From: Heliocidaris tuberculata
Lineage: Eukaryota > Echinodermata > Echinoidea > Camarodonta > Echinometridae
Direction of reading: 5' to 3'
Assembly: GCA_025618425.1 (NCBI GenBank)
Contig: CM046837.1
Coordinates: 25,601,793-25,665,792 of the forward strand
Length of the DNA stretch: 64,000 nucleotides
Shown here: piece by piece, positions 1 to 13,489 of the stretch
How the letters are laid out: every line of letters starts with the position of its first letter
Numbering within the stretch: position 1 is the stretch's first letter
Made by a program: the position numbers and the translations under genes
Notes under the pieces: generated by a model
The model's input: the letters and a program-made list of their open reading frames with translations, nothing else
Databases searched by the model: none
What the model was told of the DNA's origin: nothing

Positions 1-82
1 ACAGGCCTCATATGCCTATTATAGTTCCTCATGATATCTTCAAATACAGACTGCTCGTCTCCTCGAAATGGCCGACCATCTT
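1..82 (-). CDS. Cys-loop receptor, second exon (partial)
   Basis: On the minus strand a pyrimidine-rich acceptor ending in TTTTATTTCAG opens an exon at 82 that runs off the left edge. Only one frame is open. It reads DGRPFRGDEQ followed by SVFEDIMRNYNRHMRP. The pattern of an amphipathic helix, then NYNxxxRP, is the first helix and following turn of the extracellular ligand-binding domain in the pentameric Cys-loop channel family (nicotinic, GABA, glycine and 5-HT3 receptors). The exon starts with two bases of a split codon, which matches the one-base remainder left by the signal-peptide exon at 29295-29529 and gives a Glu at the join. The Cys-loop, pore helices and ligand loops lie outside the window, so neither ligand nor ion selectivity can be stated. 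The resemblance is closest to nicotinic-type subunits, by eye only. Confidence 0.6.
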
Positions 83-89
83 CTGAAAT

Positions 90-1553
90 AAAAAAAACAT
101 AGGTAACATACTTTGATATGAAAATGAGATACTACTGTGTTATTAAATGATTTGATAACATTTTTTTTAACGAGATTCTGAAAAAAAAGTAGTTAACAAT
201 TAAATAATCATCAACGAATAAGTGAATACAGTTTTCAAAAAAGATATTCTATTCATTACTACTATATATATATATTGTTATTGCTGTTAATATAATTTTA
301 AGATCATTATTATTATCGCTCAAATTATTATCACAGTTAGCATTATTACTGTAATAATCTGTATACATTGACTCCCAAAGAAGGAATAACCTATACAATA
401 CACAATCCTTAAAGACAAAAATAATGACTTTGATGTTTAAACGCGTCACTACAAATAACTCTGTGACAGTATAAAAGGAGAAATTTGATAATACGTATCT
501 ACATATGCATTCATTATTGAGATTTTATGATCATAATTTTATTTCTTTGAATAGAATTTAAAGGGTACAACCACTGAATAGCAAAATAATGCATATCAGT
601 GTGGCAACAAACAGACGTTTGCATTTCGATAGGATTTCTAAATGACACTTTTCATCTATAATAACGATTTGATGGGATGTCGTGAAAGGCCGTTGCGGAT
701 GCAATCTCTGGCTTTAGTTGTAAAATTCTTCTCTTGTTTCGGTTTGATAGTGGAGACAGGCAAGTCCAACGTATCACGGTAATCCTCCCTTTTCAGCTCA
801 AAGAATGAGATGGGTTCTATAATCATTCATTTCTAAACATCGAAAGGAATGCTACATGGCATTGATATCAAAACTCGTCTGAATTTTCACAGAATTATAA
901 AACCAACTATATACTGAGAAAGGGAGATATTGTGGGAGGGATTAAGCAGAAAAAGATATTCAGAACAGTAATTTCGTACAGATACCCCTCTCCCCCTCAA
1001 AATGGAAAAACTAACCAAAAGGAGAAAAAGACAGAGAGAGATGGAAAGAAAGAAAGAAAGGGATAGAGAGGGGATTTAAAATAAGAGATTCAGAACAAAG
1101 TAATTTGGTACAGATACTCTTACATCTCAAAATGACAAACACATACAAAAATCAACCAAAACTGAATGCCGCTGAACATTTAGACAAAAATGAGATGAGA
1201 GTAAGGGAAAGAGAGGAGCTAGTGAGGGAGTGACTGAATTAGAAAGAGAGAAAAATGAGAGAAAAGAAAGAGAGAATGAGAGGGAGGGAGAGATTTAAAT
1301 CACAGCGCGCAAAAAAATAATCAAAAATGGGTGAGGCGGTGCTAATCCCGCCAATATCCCTGCCCTGCTAAGCGGAAATTACCGCATTGATCCGACGCTA
1401 CACATCGCCTGCTATCAATTTCAGATTTGTATTTTTACTTCGCTCTACCGAGCCACTTTATGCTTTTACCCTTTTGCGACAAGAGGAGGTAGACGCACCA
1501 AGAAAGTTCAGCTGACGTCAGTATAGAAAAAAGTGTCATTTTTATGATTTCTT

Positions 1554-1630
<77 letters not shown>

Positions 1631-3560
1631 TTTATTGATAAAATAAACAACATTAAACATTATGTTTCCTGCAGTAAACTATGATGATAATGACACTATT
1701 TATACCCGTCTCTTTTCACTTATGTAGAAATGCTTAACAACCAATATAAAAGAGCTGAGAACTATCTGAAATGATTTCATCAAGGTACAATTGGAATCAT
1801 TAAAAAAAGTTTCCTTTTTTTTTCTAAAAAAAGAAACCTCCTCATGTAAACAGGCAATTCCAATTTCGTGAGGAATAGACTGGGGGAGATTTCTTAACAT
1901 AATTATATTACCATTGAGAACTTCTTTCTTTTCCCCCTTTTCCCCATGCATCAGTATAATTGTAAATTCGTTTTGTAGCGGTTTGAATAGTCCCCCTTAT
2001 GAATGTCGGGGAAAAGGGAAAATATTACAAATGATCAATTCCACACAAAGAAAGATTTGAGGCGGATATAAGAGACAAAAAAAATGAGAAAAAATAAGAT
2101 AAATGTAAACATGAAGAGGATACAAAATAATTAACAAGATTGATATAAAGAAGAGTGAAAAGGAAAATCACGAAATTCGATCGAAACTGTGTTGTCTGTC
2201 TGTCAAGGAAGTTATCGACAAACTCGATAAAATTACTGCAAAGATGGAAGCGCACATCATTGCGTCCTGAATATTTTTTCCAAGCTAGAGTTTAGAATAT
2301 TACCCCTTACTTCTTGCTACTCTCTAGAATGGAGACTGGAAGCTATGCAGAGAGATCTTCGACCAGCCAGTGACAAACACGTTAGTTTCACATTACCACC
2401 CTTCGGTCATAAAATATCGAGTCATCCTATTTCGATGGCGTGTCGTCTGCTTTCTGCCCATGATGGTGTGACCCCCCGCGAGGCTCGAAACCAACTGCGT
2501 CACTGCAAGAATGTAATTGACTAATGTGTATATGTGTCAGTTGTACGGAATATTGCAGTGTCCTAAAGCGCGTACCTTGAATATTTGCCCCATCTTGTGG
2601 TGGGGAATGTATCATTATTATACGATGATAAAGTAGGGTGTCTGCGAGTTTCAAATAGGTAATGATGAGGAGGCGTTTGAACGGGGATAGGGGAGGTGTT
2701 CTGTTTTGTAACGATGGACCGGATTTCTTGATACGCTATGGCCTATAACACTGCTATAATGAGTCTTACTTTATAATAAAATATTTCTGTAAACTTGCTG
2801 GGGCAGTAAGAAACATACCGATTATAATTCTTTTCAAAGGTTACCGCTGTAAAATGTACACAACATACCATCTTTACAGAATTAGAAATAAGACATCTTA
2901 CACACTATAACATAAGCATGCGCTTCGAAATAAACGTCTCACCCCTCACAAAATGGGGCATCAGTTTAGTTATTGCTAAAGTTAATCACCTGTTGGTTGC
3001 CCATCTCCATATCTACTGCATATACTGAATATAGGTCAGTTGAACTGCGTCCTACTTTCTTAGTAGGTTCAGTATGACTTAAGGGCTGGTCACATTTTGT
3101 CCGATAGCGATAACGATTTTTCATTAAAGGTACACCCTAGAGCTGCTCTATACTATTAACTGACACGTGCATGCTCCCACGTACACACCATACAGTAGGG
3201 GTTTTTAAAATATTTTTTTGGTTATTTTCTCTCAAATCAAATACATATTGTACAAATCATTCGTAACAGAACTGTACATATTACTCATAACATTGTCACA
3301 TTTGTGACGATAACGAGATTTTTCCTTGCCCGAAATATCATATGTTAATTGAAAAATACACGGTTCTCCCTGTGTGCTTGTTTACTTTCTTTACTTTTTT
3401 GTATTGTTTAAAGGATCCTGAAGAATAAATTAAAGTGGTTAGAAATGTTAATAATTAAGAGTTTCATTCTCAGTTTGATATTGAAAATGTTCATGTATTG
3501 ATATTGAAATCTTTTCTTAGTTTGATATTTTTCTTTAAAGTATTTTTAAAAACGCTTTAA
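90..3560. other. No gene seen; AT-rich intronic DNA
   Basis: There are only short chance ORFs. A purine-rich GAGA stretch lies at about 1020-1300 and a (TA)n run at 1553-1628. Around 2430-2530 the minus strand has a segment with a weak tRNA B-box look (GGTTTCGAGCC), not enough for a SINE call. Confidence 0.5.
1553..1628. repeat. (TA)n microsatellite
   Basis: An almost uninterrupted run of TA dinucleotides with two TACA interruptions. It produces an artefactual Tyr-Ile ORF on the minus strand. Confidence 0.9.
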
Positions 3561-3584
3561 ACACGTGGTGTCATTAAAAAAAAA

Positions 3585-3760
3585 AGAAACAAGCACACAC
3601 GTTAGTATTAGTATGCAAAACACAATTTATTTAATGTACGATAAAAGAGCAATGCAGATAAAATGCCTTGCTCAAGGACATGAGTGCAGTGCGGGGGAAT
3701 GAACCCACGATCTTCGCTATGTCTGACATAGCAACTCCTATGTAGGCATTGTATGGTCTA
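3585..3760 (-). mobile_element. tRNA-derived SINE copy
   Basis: Read on the minus strand, a tRNA-like head with a B-box-like GGGTTCATTCCCC (about 3685-3715) is followed by CCTTGAGCAAGGCATTTT, a CTCTTTTATCGTACATTAAA segment and a tail near ACACACG. The same order of segments occurs at 34565-34727, so this is one dispersed family present twice in the same orientation. The copy is degenerate and its ends are approximate. Confidence 0.55.
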
Positions 3761-4867
3761 TTAGAACAGATGGTCATCTCTGGCAAAGCTCCATACCACT
3801 GTCTCTCCTTAGCTCACTAATGACTGATAGATGATGTCATTGCAGGAATGAGATCTGGGGCATTTTTGTAGAGTGGAGCTTAGCATGTTTGAGAAAATGA
3901 TTTCAAAAATATTTCAAAAATTTATGAAACATATCTAGATGCTTGAATTAACAAAATATAAGTTGTATGCATCCCTGCACATCAACAGGAATCAACAGGA
4001 ATCAACTTGCATTTGGGTTGCAGGGGACCTTTAAACACAGACGTATGTTATAATTACCTTCTCAGACTTGATTAAAGCAGGTTAAGCCGCAGTGAAAATA
4101 ATGCCTCGTGTGTCACAGACATATAAGGCATGCTGAGCATAATTACAATTTCCTGACCACAATTACAGTTGTAATTCCCAACAATGTCGCCAAAAAAAAA
4201 TCCCAGACATATGCACTACGAGTTATAAACCCTGATGTATTTACCCATTCCGCTTATTTTGCCTCAAGCCTATAGCATCGTACAAATAATTATTGCGTTC
4301 AGGTGTTCCACCAACAAGGATTCCATCCATTATTGGGTCAGCGAACCAGCTTGCGGCTATCCCATATGCAGCTGCTTGCCAGACGAGAAGTATGATTATT
4401 GCGGTATTCCAGAGCATCAACAAATTTTACATCGTTAGGATCCGGTCCCACATGACCGGTGACAATAACGATAAACTTTAATTATAAATATACATACCTA
4501 TATAACGATATCTGAGGGGGTCTCGTCTCACCACTCTGCAAACTATAAAATCGATCGGGTTCTATCAATCAAACGTAATAGGCATTATCCTTCCTATATA
4601 CGTATGATGAGGCGAAGTCATATCTATAGGCGGACAGGCACGATTCTCCTAACCCGAAACCAATTTTTCTGCTTCTGTATATTTTTGACACTTCTGGCAC
4701 TTTATTATGGTGAAATTGTAATTTCCTTTATCAAAATATACGAGTTAAGATTATAAAATTACAAACAGGCCATCTCATCATATGGTGTGACGGAAACCTG
4801 AATATTGATAATTTAAACATTTCAGGGGTGGGGGCTAACATCCTCCCCCTTCTCGTACGCCTATGGT

Positions 4868-5030
4868 CAATAGTGAAAATTACGTAGTGAATAGTGAATA
4901 GTGAATGGTAATGAGTGAACAGCAAAATAGTGAACAGTTAATTGTAAGATAGTAAAATAGTGAATAGTGATTAGAGTATAGTGAAAAGTAAATAGTAAAA
5001 TACAGAATAGTGAAAAGTGGAAGTCAAATA
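4868..5030. repeat. Degenerate ATAGTGA minisatellite
   Basis: Repeated variants of ATAGTGAA and AAATAGTGAA fill this stretch in irregular 7-16 base steps. There is no coding potential. It is followed by ordinary AT-rich DNA to about 6600 with nothing recognisable. Confidence 0.7.
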
Positions 5031-6599
5031 GGGAAAAGACTGATTTACATACATGTATATATTCGATAGGATCGATCTGTCCTAAGAAATGTATAGGGGC
5101 TGTAGTGTAGCTGTAGGGGCTGAAAATGCGAAGGTCTAACGTCTATGAGCAAGTCTTTGTGCTGCGGCTTCATCAGCATACATTGGTGAGATGGGACTTG
5201 CAGTACCGGTATCCAATACCCTTTTCAACATGAACTTCAGGAGACTGATTACGGGACACATTATCGACCATTTGGGATCAGAACTTCTAATACATTGTAT
5301 AGATATGATGATGATGATGATTGTAGACGAAATGAGATACCAACAACTACTTGCTTCAAAAGAGAGTATTTGACGAAAAAAATTACATACTTTGGCATAA
5401 ATAGTTCATCACAGTGTGTTTCAGTTTTGATCCAGATAGAAGTGGTGTATTTCAAAATTTTAGTTTAGCATAAAATTATGGTTAGTTAATTTATTTTTAT
5501 TCCGTTTAAAGGAAAAGCTTACTGCCTATTGTTGATCGGAGGAAATGAAGCCCCCCCCCCCCCTTTTAGGAAAAAATCGTAAATAAAAAAAGTTTCTTAT
5601 TGAAAATCTATTCATTGCAGAAAAAAAATCATGTCATTTTAATCAGAGACAACTAACAACAATCGCCCCTCCCCTTTCGACAATCCTGGACCCGCCACTT
5701 TTATGATACGTGATTCAGTATCAATAAATAAAGTGAATTACCAGGCCGTATCACTTCAGTAGGCTGTGTATCCACCTATGTACTTAGGATATTAAAAGAG
5801 CGTTCAGCTGAATCAGTACACAGTTGATGCACATCGATATGAAAATATAAATTATTTGGTCATTAGACCGATATTTCATGTGTTATCTATGATAGTGTCA
5901 TTAATTCGAAAGCAATAAAATGAAATTAAAAGCAGTAACTTGCATTCCCAAAGCAGTTTCATTATGAATAGCCTCAATCAAGTGATTACAAGTCAAAAAA
6001 TAAATGTCGGATTTACGGACGACACTCGCCAAATACAAATAGCATATAACTATTATTTTTCAATAAACAACTTTAATAACTCACTCATGTGAATTGAATG
6101 AAAATTGACAAAAGTGGATTTTAAATCTTAGTCAAAAATTATGCATCTAGCTGCTCCTTGGCCATGTTGGCTTTCATAAGAATCGGAACGCTCTTCCAAA
6201 GACTAAATTCATTTCCATTCCTCATGTTCCTTGTGAACATTACTATTGCCAATTTATGCTTATATATATTGAGTAGATATCAAAACTGATTTGAGAATAC
6301 ATTATTTGAATTTTTGACAAATTGTCTCTTTCAATAGCCTAGCGCAAGCGCAGTCAGCGACACTATCATTACAATAACAAAAACTTACGCGTATATTTGC
6401 CATTACAGAGAAAAGTTGAGTAATGGAATTGCCAAGAAAAAAAAAGAGAGAAAGAGAAAACAATAAACCAACAAATGAACTGTACTCGTTTTCCCTTTTT
6501 TCAGAAAAGATTTTAGCCGGGGTAATAATAGGATTGCAGGGCCCTCAGGGAGAACAGTATTTATATATTGATCAGGCTACCCTGGGTAAACATGACATA

Positions 6600-6735
6600 T
6601 TATTATCATTAGTTTTGTTTTATCACTTTTATTATTATTATTACTATTACTGTTACTATCATCATCATTGTTTTATTATCATTATTGTTGTTGATGTTGA
6701 TGAAGTTGTTATTTTTGTTGTTATTAATCAAGATT
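6600..6735. repeat. Degenerate (TTA)n/(GTT)n triplet repeat
   Basis: Trinucleotide runs of TTA, CAT and GTT types. The ORF spanning it (Tyr, His, Val runs) is a by-product of the triplet period. Confidence 0.75.
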
Positions 6736-7516
6736 CAAACATAGCAGATAACTTTCACGAAAGTGTTAAGTAGTATCTTTATTATGTTATGAATAATCTG
6801 CAATGGAGTCAGGCAATGTGAAAAAGAATAATTTGCATACCCTCCCAATTAATGGATATTGGATCAACTTTCGCACAAAGCGCTTTCATTATCTACCATC
6901 ATTTAATGGAATATCAATTAAGGGACAAGTGCAGCCCTAAATCTGTCGAAGCTAGCAAGGATAATTAAACCCTCTGTTATACAAGTTTTATACACATAGA
7001 ATCTGCATTTGCCGGGGATTTCAAACTAGAAAAATCTCATAAATTTATCAAGTCTCATCAGAGTTGCGGTCAAGTTTGATGAATTGAGTAATCCGTCAGA
7101 CGCATTTATGCATACCAATTTTTATACATACAAATTCACAATCAAACCTATTAATCAATCATCAGATACAGAAGATAGGGCAAATATCCGGCCTTAAATT
7201 CAAGGATAGCCGAGTTATTGATAAGGTGGTGACCATGCACAAAAAAACACACATTAATTTCATGAATTACAATTCGCCTTAATTTGCCTTGTAAAATTGA
7301 TGGGTCTGTAGGTGAGTCTAGGTCATTACCCTCTTTGGAAAACGTAGAATTTTCAAGAGGCATTTCGAATAGGTATCATTGCATTACTCCATTTTAAACA
7401 ATTATCGTTCAAATTACTTTCATGGTAGAAACGTTGTTTGAAACGATACAGGTTCGTTCAAACATGACACGGGAAAACGCAGAGGGTTTTTTCTTCTTCT
7501 TCTTTTTGTTTTTTTT

Positions 7517-7898
7517 TTAAAGATAAAGTTGGGTTCTAGTCATGAGATTGAATTGTGAAAATAACTGTCTCAAAGCATTTGGGAAGGTTGATTATATAGC
7601 ACGTAAGAATTGGTGTATGCTGTAAGGTCTTGGAATCACTAAAATGGTAAGAAATTGCTGAGAATCACATGCACAGCACACAGAAATGTGAGTATGGGAC
7701 TACACACAAATGTTCGGCCGGAACATTTCAGCCGTTTCTTGTCATATTTTGAATGTAAGGGCATTTGAAGGGCAATCCTTTTCAGGGGACATTTCTACTA
7801 TGATGTTCTTCTAAACTGACATAAAAGGAAAGAGAAAGCTAACAAATCATTTTTCACCACCCCCCCCCCCCCCGAACTAAACTTTTTCTCTTTCTAAT
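7517..7898 (+). mobile_element. TTAA-flanked ~400-bp MITE, family M1 (copy 1)
   Basis: The element starts TTAA then AGATAAAGTTGGGTTCTAGT and ends near 7895 with a degraded inverted version. The internal landmarks are shared with the other M1 copies: GTCTCAAAGCA, TTCAGGGGACATTTCTACTA, and GAAAGCTAACAAATCATTTT. A poly-C run at 7859-7874 has expanded inside it. There is no ORF, so it is non-autonomous. Related copies lie at 12522, 31996, 34122 (reversed), 43395 (reversed) and 46474. Confidence 0.7.
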
Positions 7899-8059
7899 AT
7901 AATGATGGAAATTAACAGAATAATTAGCACACAAATGTGAGATATTAGATAAATGCCATAAGAATTAGAGACGCTTTCGCTATCATACTTCAAAGGTAAT
8001 GAAGGTTAACATGAAAGATTTTAAAATATGAAAATATGAAAATCATAAAATCATGTATG

Positions 8060-8830
8060 ACAGCGTAAATACCATGTTCACATCTAACGAAGACGTTCTC
8101 ATTGTTTGCAAACGGGCATTTAGCGTCAATCTATAATATTTGCTCCGAACTATTAGTAATACTGACATGTTTTATTTAAAGATGGCGAAGGTGTCATGAA
8201 TATAATATATTTATGACATACACTGGAATGCAAGTGGTCATGTGTACATCTCCCTAAGATTTTCTCATTGTTTGCAAAATTGCAATTAGCACCAATCTAT
8301 AATATTTGCTCTTAACTACAAGTCATACTAACATTTGTTAGATTTATAGATAGCGTAGTTGTCAAAAACAGGTAATAAATTCAAGACAGGCATTGCATTG
8401 CTAAATACTATGTCAACATCTACGAAAGATACACGCACTTTCAGTAAAAATGATGTTGACATCAATCTGTAATATTTTCTTTCTTTTGATCAAAAAATAA
8501 ATAAAAACAAGAGTATTGAAAGAGCATAATTATGTTCTTTGATTCCTCATTTTTATAACATTTTCAGACATTTTACCGCATGGATAATGTACGACTGTCA
8601 TTTTATCAAACATTTTGATTACTTTTATCTCCGAAACCCCTATTTTAATGTTACACCCTTTATGTGATCAAATAGCAACGAAACAAGTCTGCAGTAAGGT
8701 AATAAAATGATGAATTGTAAATCAAACGAAAACTGTACAGAAATCTTTTGATTACGTATTTGCATACACTGAAGATATCGACTCTAGATGGTAACATGTC
8801 CACATCTGCCCTAGATTCGTGTGTTTTATT
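8060..8830. repeat. Degenerate tandem array, ~160-bp unit, about four copies
   Basis: The motif CCATGTTCACATCTA, then CTCATTGTTTGCAAA, then AATCTATAATATTTGCTC recurs at about 8080, 8245 and 8405, and the leading part recurs once more near 8800. Spacing is roughly 160 bases, with heavy divergence between units. No coding frame persists. Confidence 0.65.
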
Positions 8831-8963
8831 TTTGTCTTGTCTTTCGGTTTTATAGATGTTTTAATACTTTGAAGGAAAAAAAATCGAAAACCAAATTAAA
8901 AATCAGTGACAGAAGGAATTTATTGTAAATTCTGTTTTAATCTGTCTGAAAAGGGCAACATGT

Positions 8964-8964
<1 letters not shown>

Positions 8965-9052
<88 letters not shown>
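8965..9052. repeat. (TA)n(TG)n compound microsatellite
   Basis: A TA run to 9000 turns directly into a TG run. ORFs called here (runs of Val-Cys or Thr-His) are artefacts. Confidence 0.95.
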
Positions 9053-9056
<4 letters not shown>

Positions 9057-9064
9057 CCCTTACA

Positions 9065-9215
9065 TAGATACACTTGTGGGGTACAGAAAACAAAAGAGCA
9101 CAATGATGGCATTTATTCCGTCATGCTTGTGGGGTACAAAATACAATAGGAGAAGTGCTTGTGGGGTACAAAGTACAAAAGGAGAAAACAGTACAGTTCC
9201 CCACAAGTCAATGTG
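9065..9215. repeat. Short repeat of CTTGTGGGGTACAAA, three direct copies and one inverted
   Basis: CTTGTGGGGTACA followed by an A-rich stretch appears near 9071, 9126 and 9158. The inverse, CCCCACAAG, appears near 9200. The block is sandwiched between two TG/TA microsatellites, so it may be a local duplication made by replication slippage. Confidence 0.6.
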
Positions 9216-9216
9216 T

Positions 9217-9219
9217 GTG

Positions 9220-9307
<88 letters not shown>
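9217..9307. repeat. (TG)n(TA)n(GA)n compound microsatellite
   Basis: Three successive dinucleotide runs in 90 bases. Confidence 0.95.
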
Positions 9308-9309
9308 TG

Positions 9310-10763
9310 GGGGATAGGAGGGAGAGGGTGTCTTCAAAATTTCTCTCAAACTTATTCTCAAAATTGCAATAGGCGCCAACAGAATATGTACTGAATTTTG
9401 TCAGGAGGCATCAGAGTACAGGAAGGACAGAGTGGAATTATACATAATGAAAATATAATGTTTTAAAAGGCTACATTCAGAATTGATACGAGAAAAATAA
9501 GACCCCCCCCCCCCCCCTCGCAATAAAATGTGAACAGAAATAAAACGGTGAAAGTAGGGAAATAGAAAAGTTTTTGAATTTTCAATTAAAAAAACAAACA
9601 AGATGTTTACGACACTGCCTAGCATCTAGTATGAAATGCAACCCATTAAAACAGATGCCGGGGCGATAAGAAGGCAAGGCGCTACATCTGAGGCATTTTA
9701 TAAAGAATATCGAATTACCGCCTGCTATACAATCAATGCTTTTACTCACATTTCGTCACCTCGCGCAAATGTACATTTCCCGCTCTTTTAAAGCAGTCGC
9801 CCTCTTTTCTCATCAATTGGAAGTCTTTACCTCTCATCACACATAGCTTGCAGCAGTAATCTATCGTCGTAAACCTATTACGCCCCGAGGAGGATTTATC
9901 TCTGAAATCCTCTTACCTACGTGATAGCTGCCTGTCTATCGTCTGGTAACAAATGTAGCCCAGACGATTCGCTATGTTGAAATGCTAAAAGGGTCTGTTT
10001 TCTCTTTCTGTGCGAGTACTTTTTACCAGTTTACAAATGAGAACAAAACAACGATTATGTAAAAGTTTTCATGTAATCATTCTAAAGAGACAATATGACT
10101 TTAAACAGAAATATGATTAAATCATGCTACACTTGTTGAATTAGTATGACCAGTGATTATTAACTAAAGAATATTAAATTTCCTTAAAACGTTAAAAGTA
10201 CGTGCATATTACAGTTTCAATGTAGAATACATGTAGTGGTAATTAGAGCGGAGAAACGGACACAAGGAGAGCTAGGGCAACACAAAGAGAGCAACAGAGG
10301 GAGAGGGGCAGAGGGGCAGAGAAAGACAGTGAGATAATTTAAAGACGTTAAACAACAAAACTCAACATCATGCAACTATATGAGAGATGATATAAAAGAA
10401 GGCAGAAAAGCAGTATACAGGTGAATATGGAATAAAATACCACAACTCGAACCAAATTAGTCATGTTAGTACTAACAGATCAGATCAAGTTAACAAAAGA
10501 TTTCGACTTAATACAACTTAGGTTAGAAGTAATTTTGTTAATCAAGGCAATATACAAAACAGGACACAATATAAATTACATAGACATGAAAGTTATGAAT
10601 AAAAAAGTGCATAATACTGCATCAATAACATGATACATACTACAACAAAAGCATGAATAATTCTTTAGTATAAAACTTGCATGATTAACATCTAATGTGG
10701 TTTGAGTGACTGGTATATGCATACATCTTATTCTAGTATTGTTTAGGAGGCAATGGACTTCCA

Positions 10764-10800
<37 letters not shown>

Positions 10801-12520
10801 GGTAACCCCCAGGATTAAAAGTCTGCTTCTGGGAGTAACAGCATTTTTTTTTTTTTTTTTTTTTTGGGGGGGGGGGGTATTTTCTTTCTTTAGTAATCTT
10901 TCCCATGAAGCTTTTAACATTTTATCGTGGACTTTTAGTTTGACAGCAACTGAATTTACAATTTCTAGTAATTCTTTCTATTTGTCATTTGATTTTTTTT
11001 TTGGAAAAGATATTCTTATGAACATTTTATCCATCCTTTAAACAACCCCTCGACTGTACTACAATTCTTCTACTGCACTACAATTCTAACTGTCACGTGA
11101 GTTGACACGTGACTCGTAACAGAAATTCCTCTGTATCAATCGCAGAACTAAAATTGTACTAATGGGAAAGGGGTTGTACAAATAAGATGAAATTACCCTG
11201 GCGCCATTTTACAACCTCCCACACACTCACAAAATAAAGAATGGGTGAAAGAAAGTCATCCAATTGAATTGAACTTCATTTTCCGGAAAAGATCAATATA
11301 AGAAGAGGGAGAGAAAGTGAAATCAATGAATGGTAGATAATGTTCGTTCATTAAAGATTCAATATACCGGAGAAATGAGCACTGACACTTTTATTTCAGA
11401 GAAAAAGAGAGGGAGAGGGGGCGAGATGGATACAGAAAGAGAGTATAAACTTTGTGCGTTCTTGTTACCATTTATCTGTACTCGCGATGTAGATGTGATA
11501 CATAGAGAGGGGGGGGGGGTGGGAGGGAGGAGGAGGTTCAGGGTCGGGATTGGTTACTAATGAAACTCACACAGAGGTGAAAGAAATTATAAGACATGAT
11601 AAAAATGGGAAATAGATGGGGTAATTGTGACATGCGAAGAAACATATCCGATACAGGAAGTACAAAATACAAACTCACAAAGACACAGCAAAGGCGTGAA
11701 CCTTTTCAATTATCGAAGGATGAAACTGAGATGAAAAGAAAGGACAGGCATCCCTAGAGATTGTGCTAAAAAGGTATCAAGTAAAAAGGATTAGACTTTA
11801 TCACAGTCTAGCTGCTATTTATCCATTTGTGAGCATCCAACCGAGCTAATGCAGGCCTACTGCCATCTTGACAGAACAAACACGCCGTGTGTTTAGATAC
11901 TGTCGCTAAAAGATAGAGCAGTGTGCGTCTTATACGTGATTTAAAGCAGGTACGCCTATATGAAGTACAGAAACATCCCGAACTTGCTTTCAGTATTCTT
12001 CACGATGTAAATGTAACATAGAGCATAATTTCTTCTGGATTTGGAGCTGACAATTAACAATATCGACAGGATCGATCAATCAATTCTTGGTTTTGTTTAC
12101 TAAATTGAGTATCAAGGTAAATCTTAAATTCTGGTAAAGGGATCTAATTTCTAAAGAAACGGCTTAAGTAATTATTATGAATCTTTGAGCATGTATTACG
12201 CTGGAGCTTTAGAACAGCACAGTATAACCTAATTTATGAAAACATGAAATATATGCTGAACATCACATTTACTGCAAAGCCAGCTAACAATTGCACCTCC
12301 GATAGTACGTGTGACGTAAAGTGGTGGGGACAATTGGCTTCATTTCTGTATCTTCAATTGCTCGTTATTCAGCCATTATACAATTTCTACCAATATCATG
12401 TGCCAGATTTATGCAGATTTATTTATCATGTATTTTTAAGTCTTCTTCATCAATCAGTTTCAAAGAACATTTAATTTTGTGAGAATGCTTATCTCGTCAT
12501 TACAAGCACTCATGATTACC
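9310..12520. other. No gene seen; homopolymer-rich intronic DNA
   Basis: Contains poly-C at 9503-9518, two long T runs at about 10769-10795 and 10844-10865 (the second followed by a G run), purine-rich DNA at 10250-10340 and 11280-11560, and short chance ORFs only. Confidence 0.5.
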
Positions 12521-12521
12521 T

Positions 12522-12899
12522 TCAAAGATAAAGTTCTAGTCATGCGATTACATTGTGAAAGAAACTGTCTCAAAATAATTGGGAAAGGTTGATCATGTCC
12601 ACATAAGAATTGCCGAATTGGAATCATCAAAATGATAAGAAATTCACCCAATCTCGCTTAAAAGCACATGCACTGCACATAGAAATGAGTATATTGGACG
12701 GCACTCAAATGGGGCAGGAATGTTTGGCCCGAACACTTCAACTATTTCTCGTCATAATTATTTCGAATATGCGGGCACTTTAAGAGCAATCTTTTTCAGG
12801 GGACATTTCAATCACGATACTTTTTCAAACTAAAATGAAAAGATTGAGAAAGCTAACAATTTATATTTCACCTTTTTGAAAACTCAACATTTTCTTTAA
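12522..12899 (+). mobile_element. ~400-bp MITE, family M1 (copy 2)
   Basis: Begins AAAGATAAAGTTCTAGTCAT and ends AACATTTTCTTTAA, with the same internal order as copy 1 (GTCTCAAAATAATTGGGAAA, then TTTCAGGGGACATTTC, then GAAAGCTAACAATT). The left TTAA has decayed to TCAA; the right end keeps TTTAA. Non-coding. Confidence 0.7.
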
Positions 12900-13489
12900 A
12901 ACTGTACATCAATCAAGCAAGCAAGCAACCAAACAACCCATCCGCACATTGATACAGTTACAAGAATTTCAAAAGCGCCTTTTACAAATAATCATGTTGC
13001 ATGTTGAATAAGGTGATGAACTACTAGTGTAAGTAATTCCATGAAAATCACTATGTACAGTTAGAATATAAAAATCATTGGCCCGATTTAAACTCTTCAT
13101 ATTTGACTTCAAGTCATTAAATACAACAGTACCTATATCAATTGACTACACTCATAAACCAGTTGGAAAAAAAAAAGGAAACATACATGTCTGTTAGGTA
13201 AAATTTATTCCGACACAGGATAAATTTTACCCTTTTTACGGTACATTTTACCCAGTATTTGACCATATTTTACCCACCAAACATGCGTGTTCGCCATTTT
13301 TTTAAACAATGCGGGTAAATATTACCCACCTCTTTTTAGAGTGTATGGGTTGCTTTTATGCTACATCACATGAAGTGACATAATGTCATCTATCAAAATC
13401 TAATAATTAGTACTCATTAAAAATTACACAGCCAAATTGAAAAGGAAGATATGTGTCTTCTGTCACAAAGCCTTTATTGAAGAGAGTAA

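Noticed and set aside
9004..9379. Val-Cys and Thr-His repeat ORFs
   Set aside because: TG/TA microsatellite artefacts.
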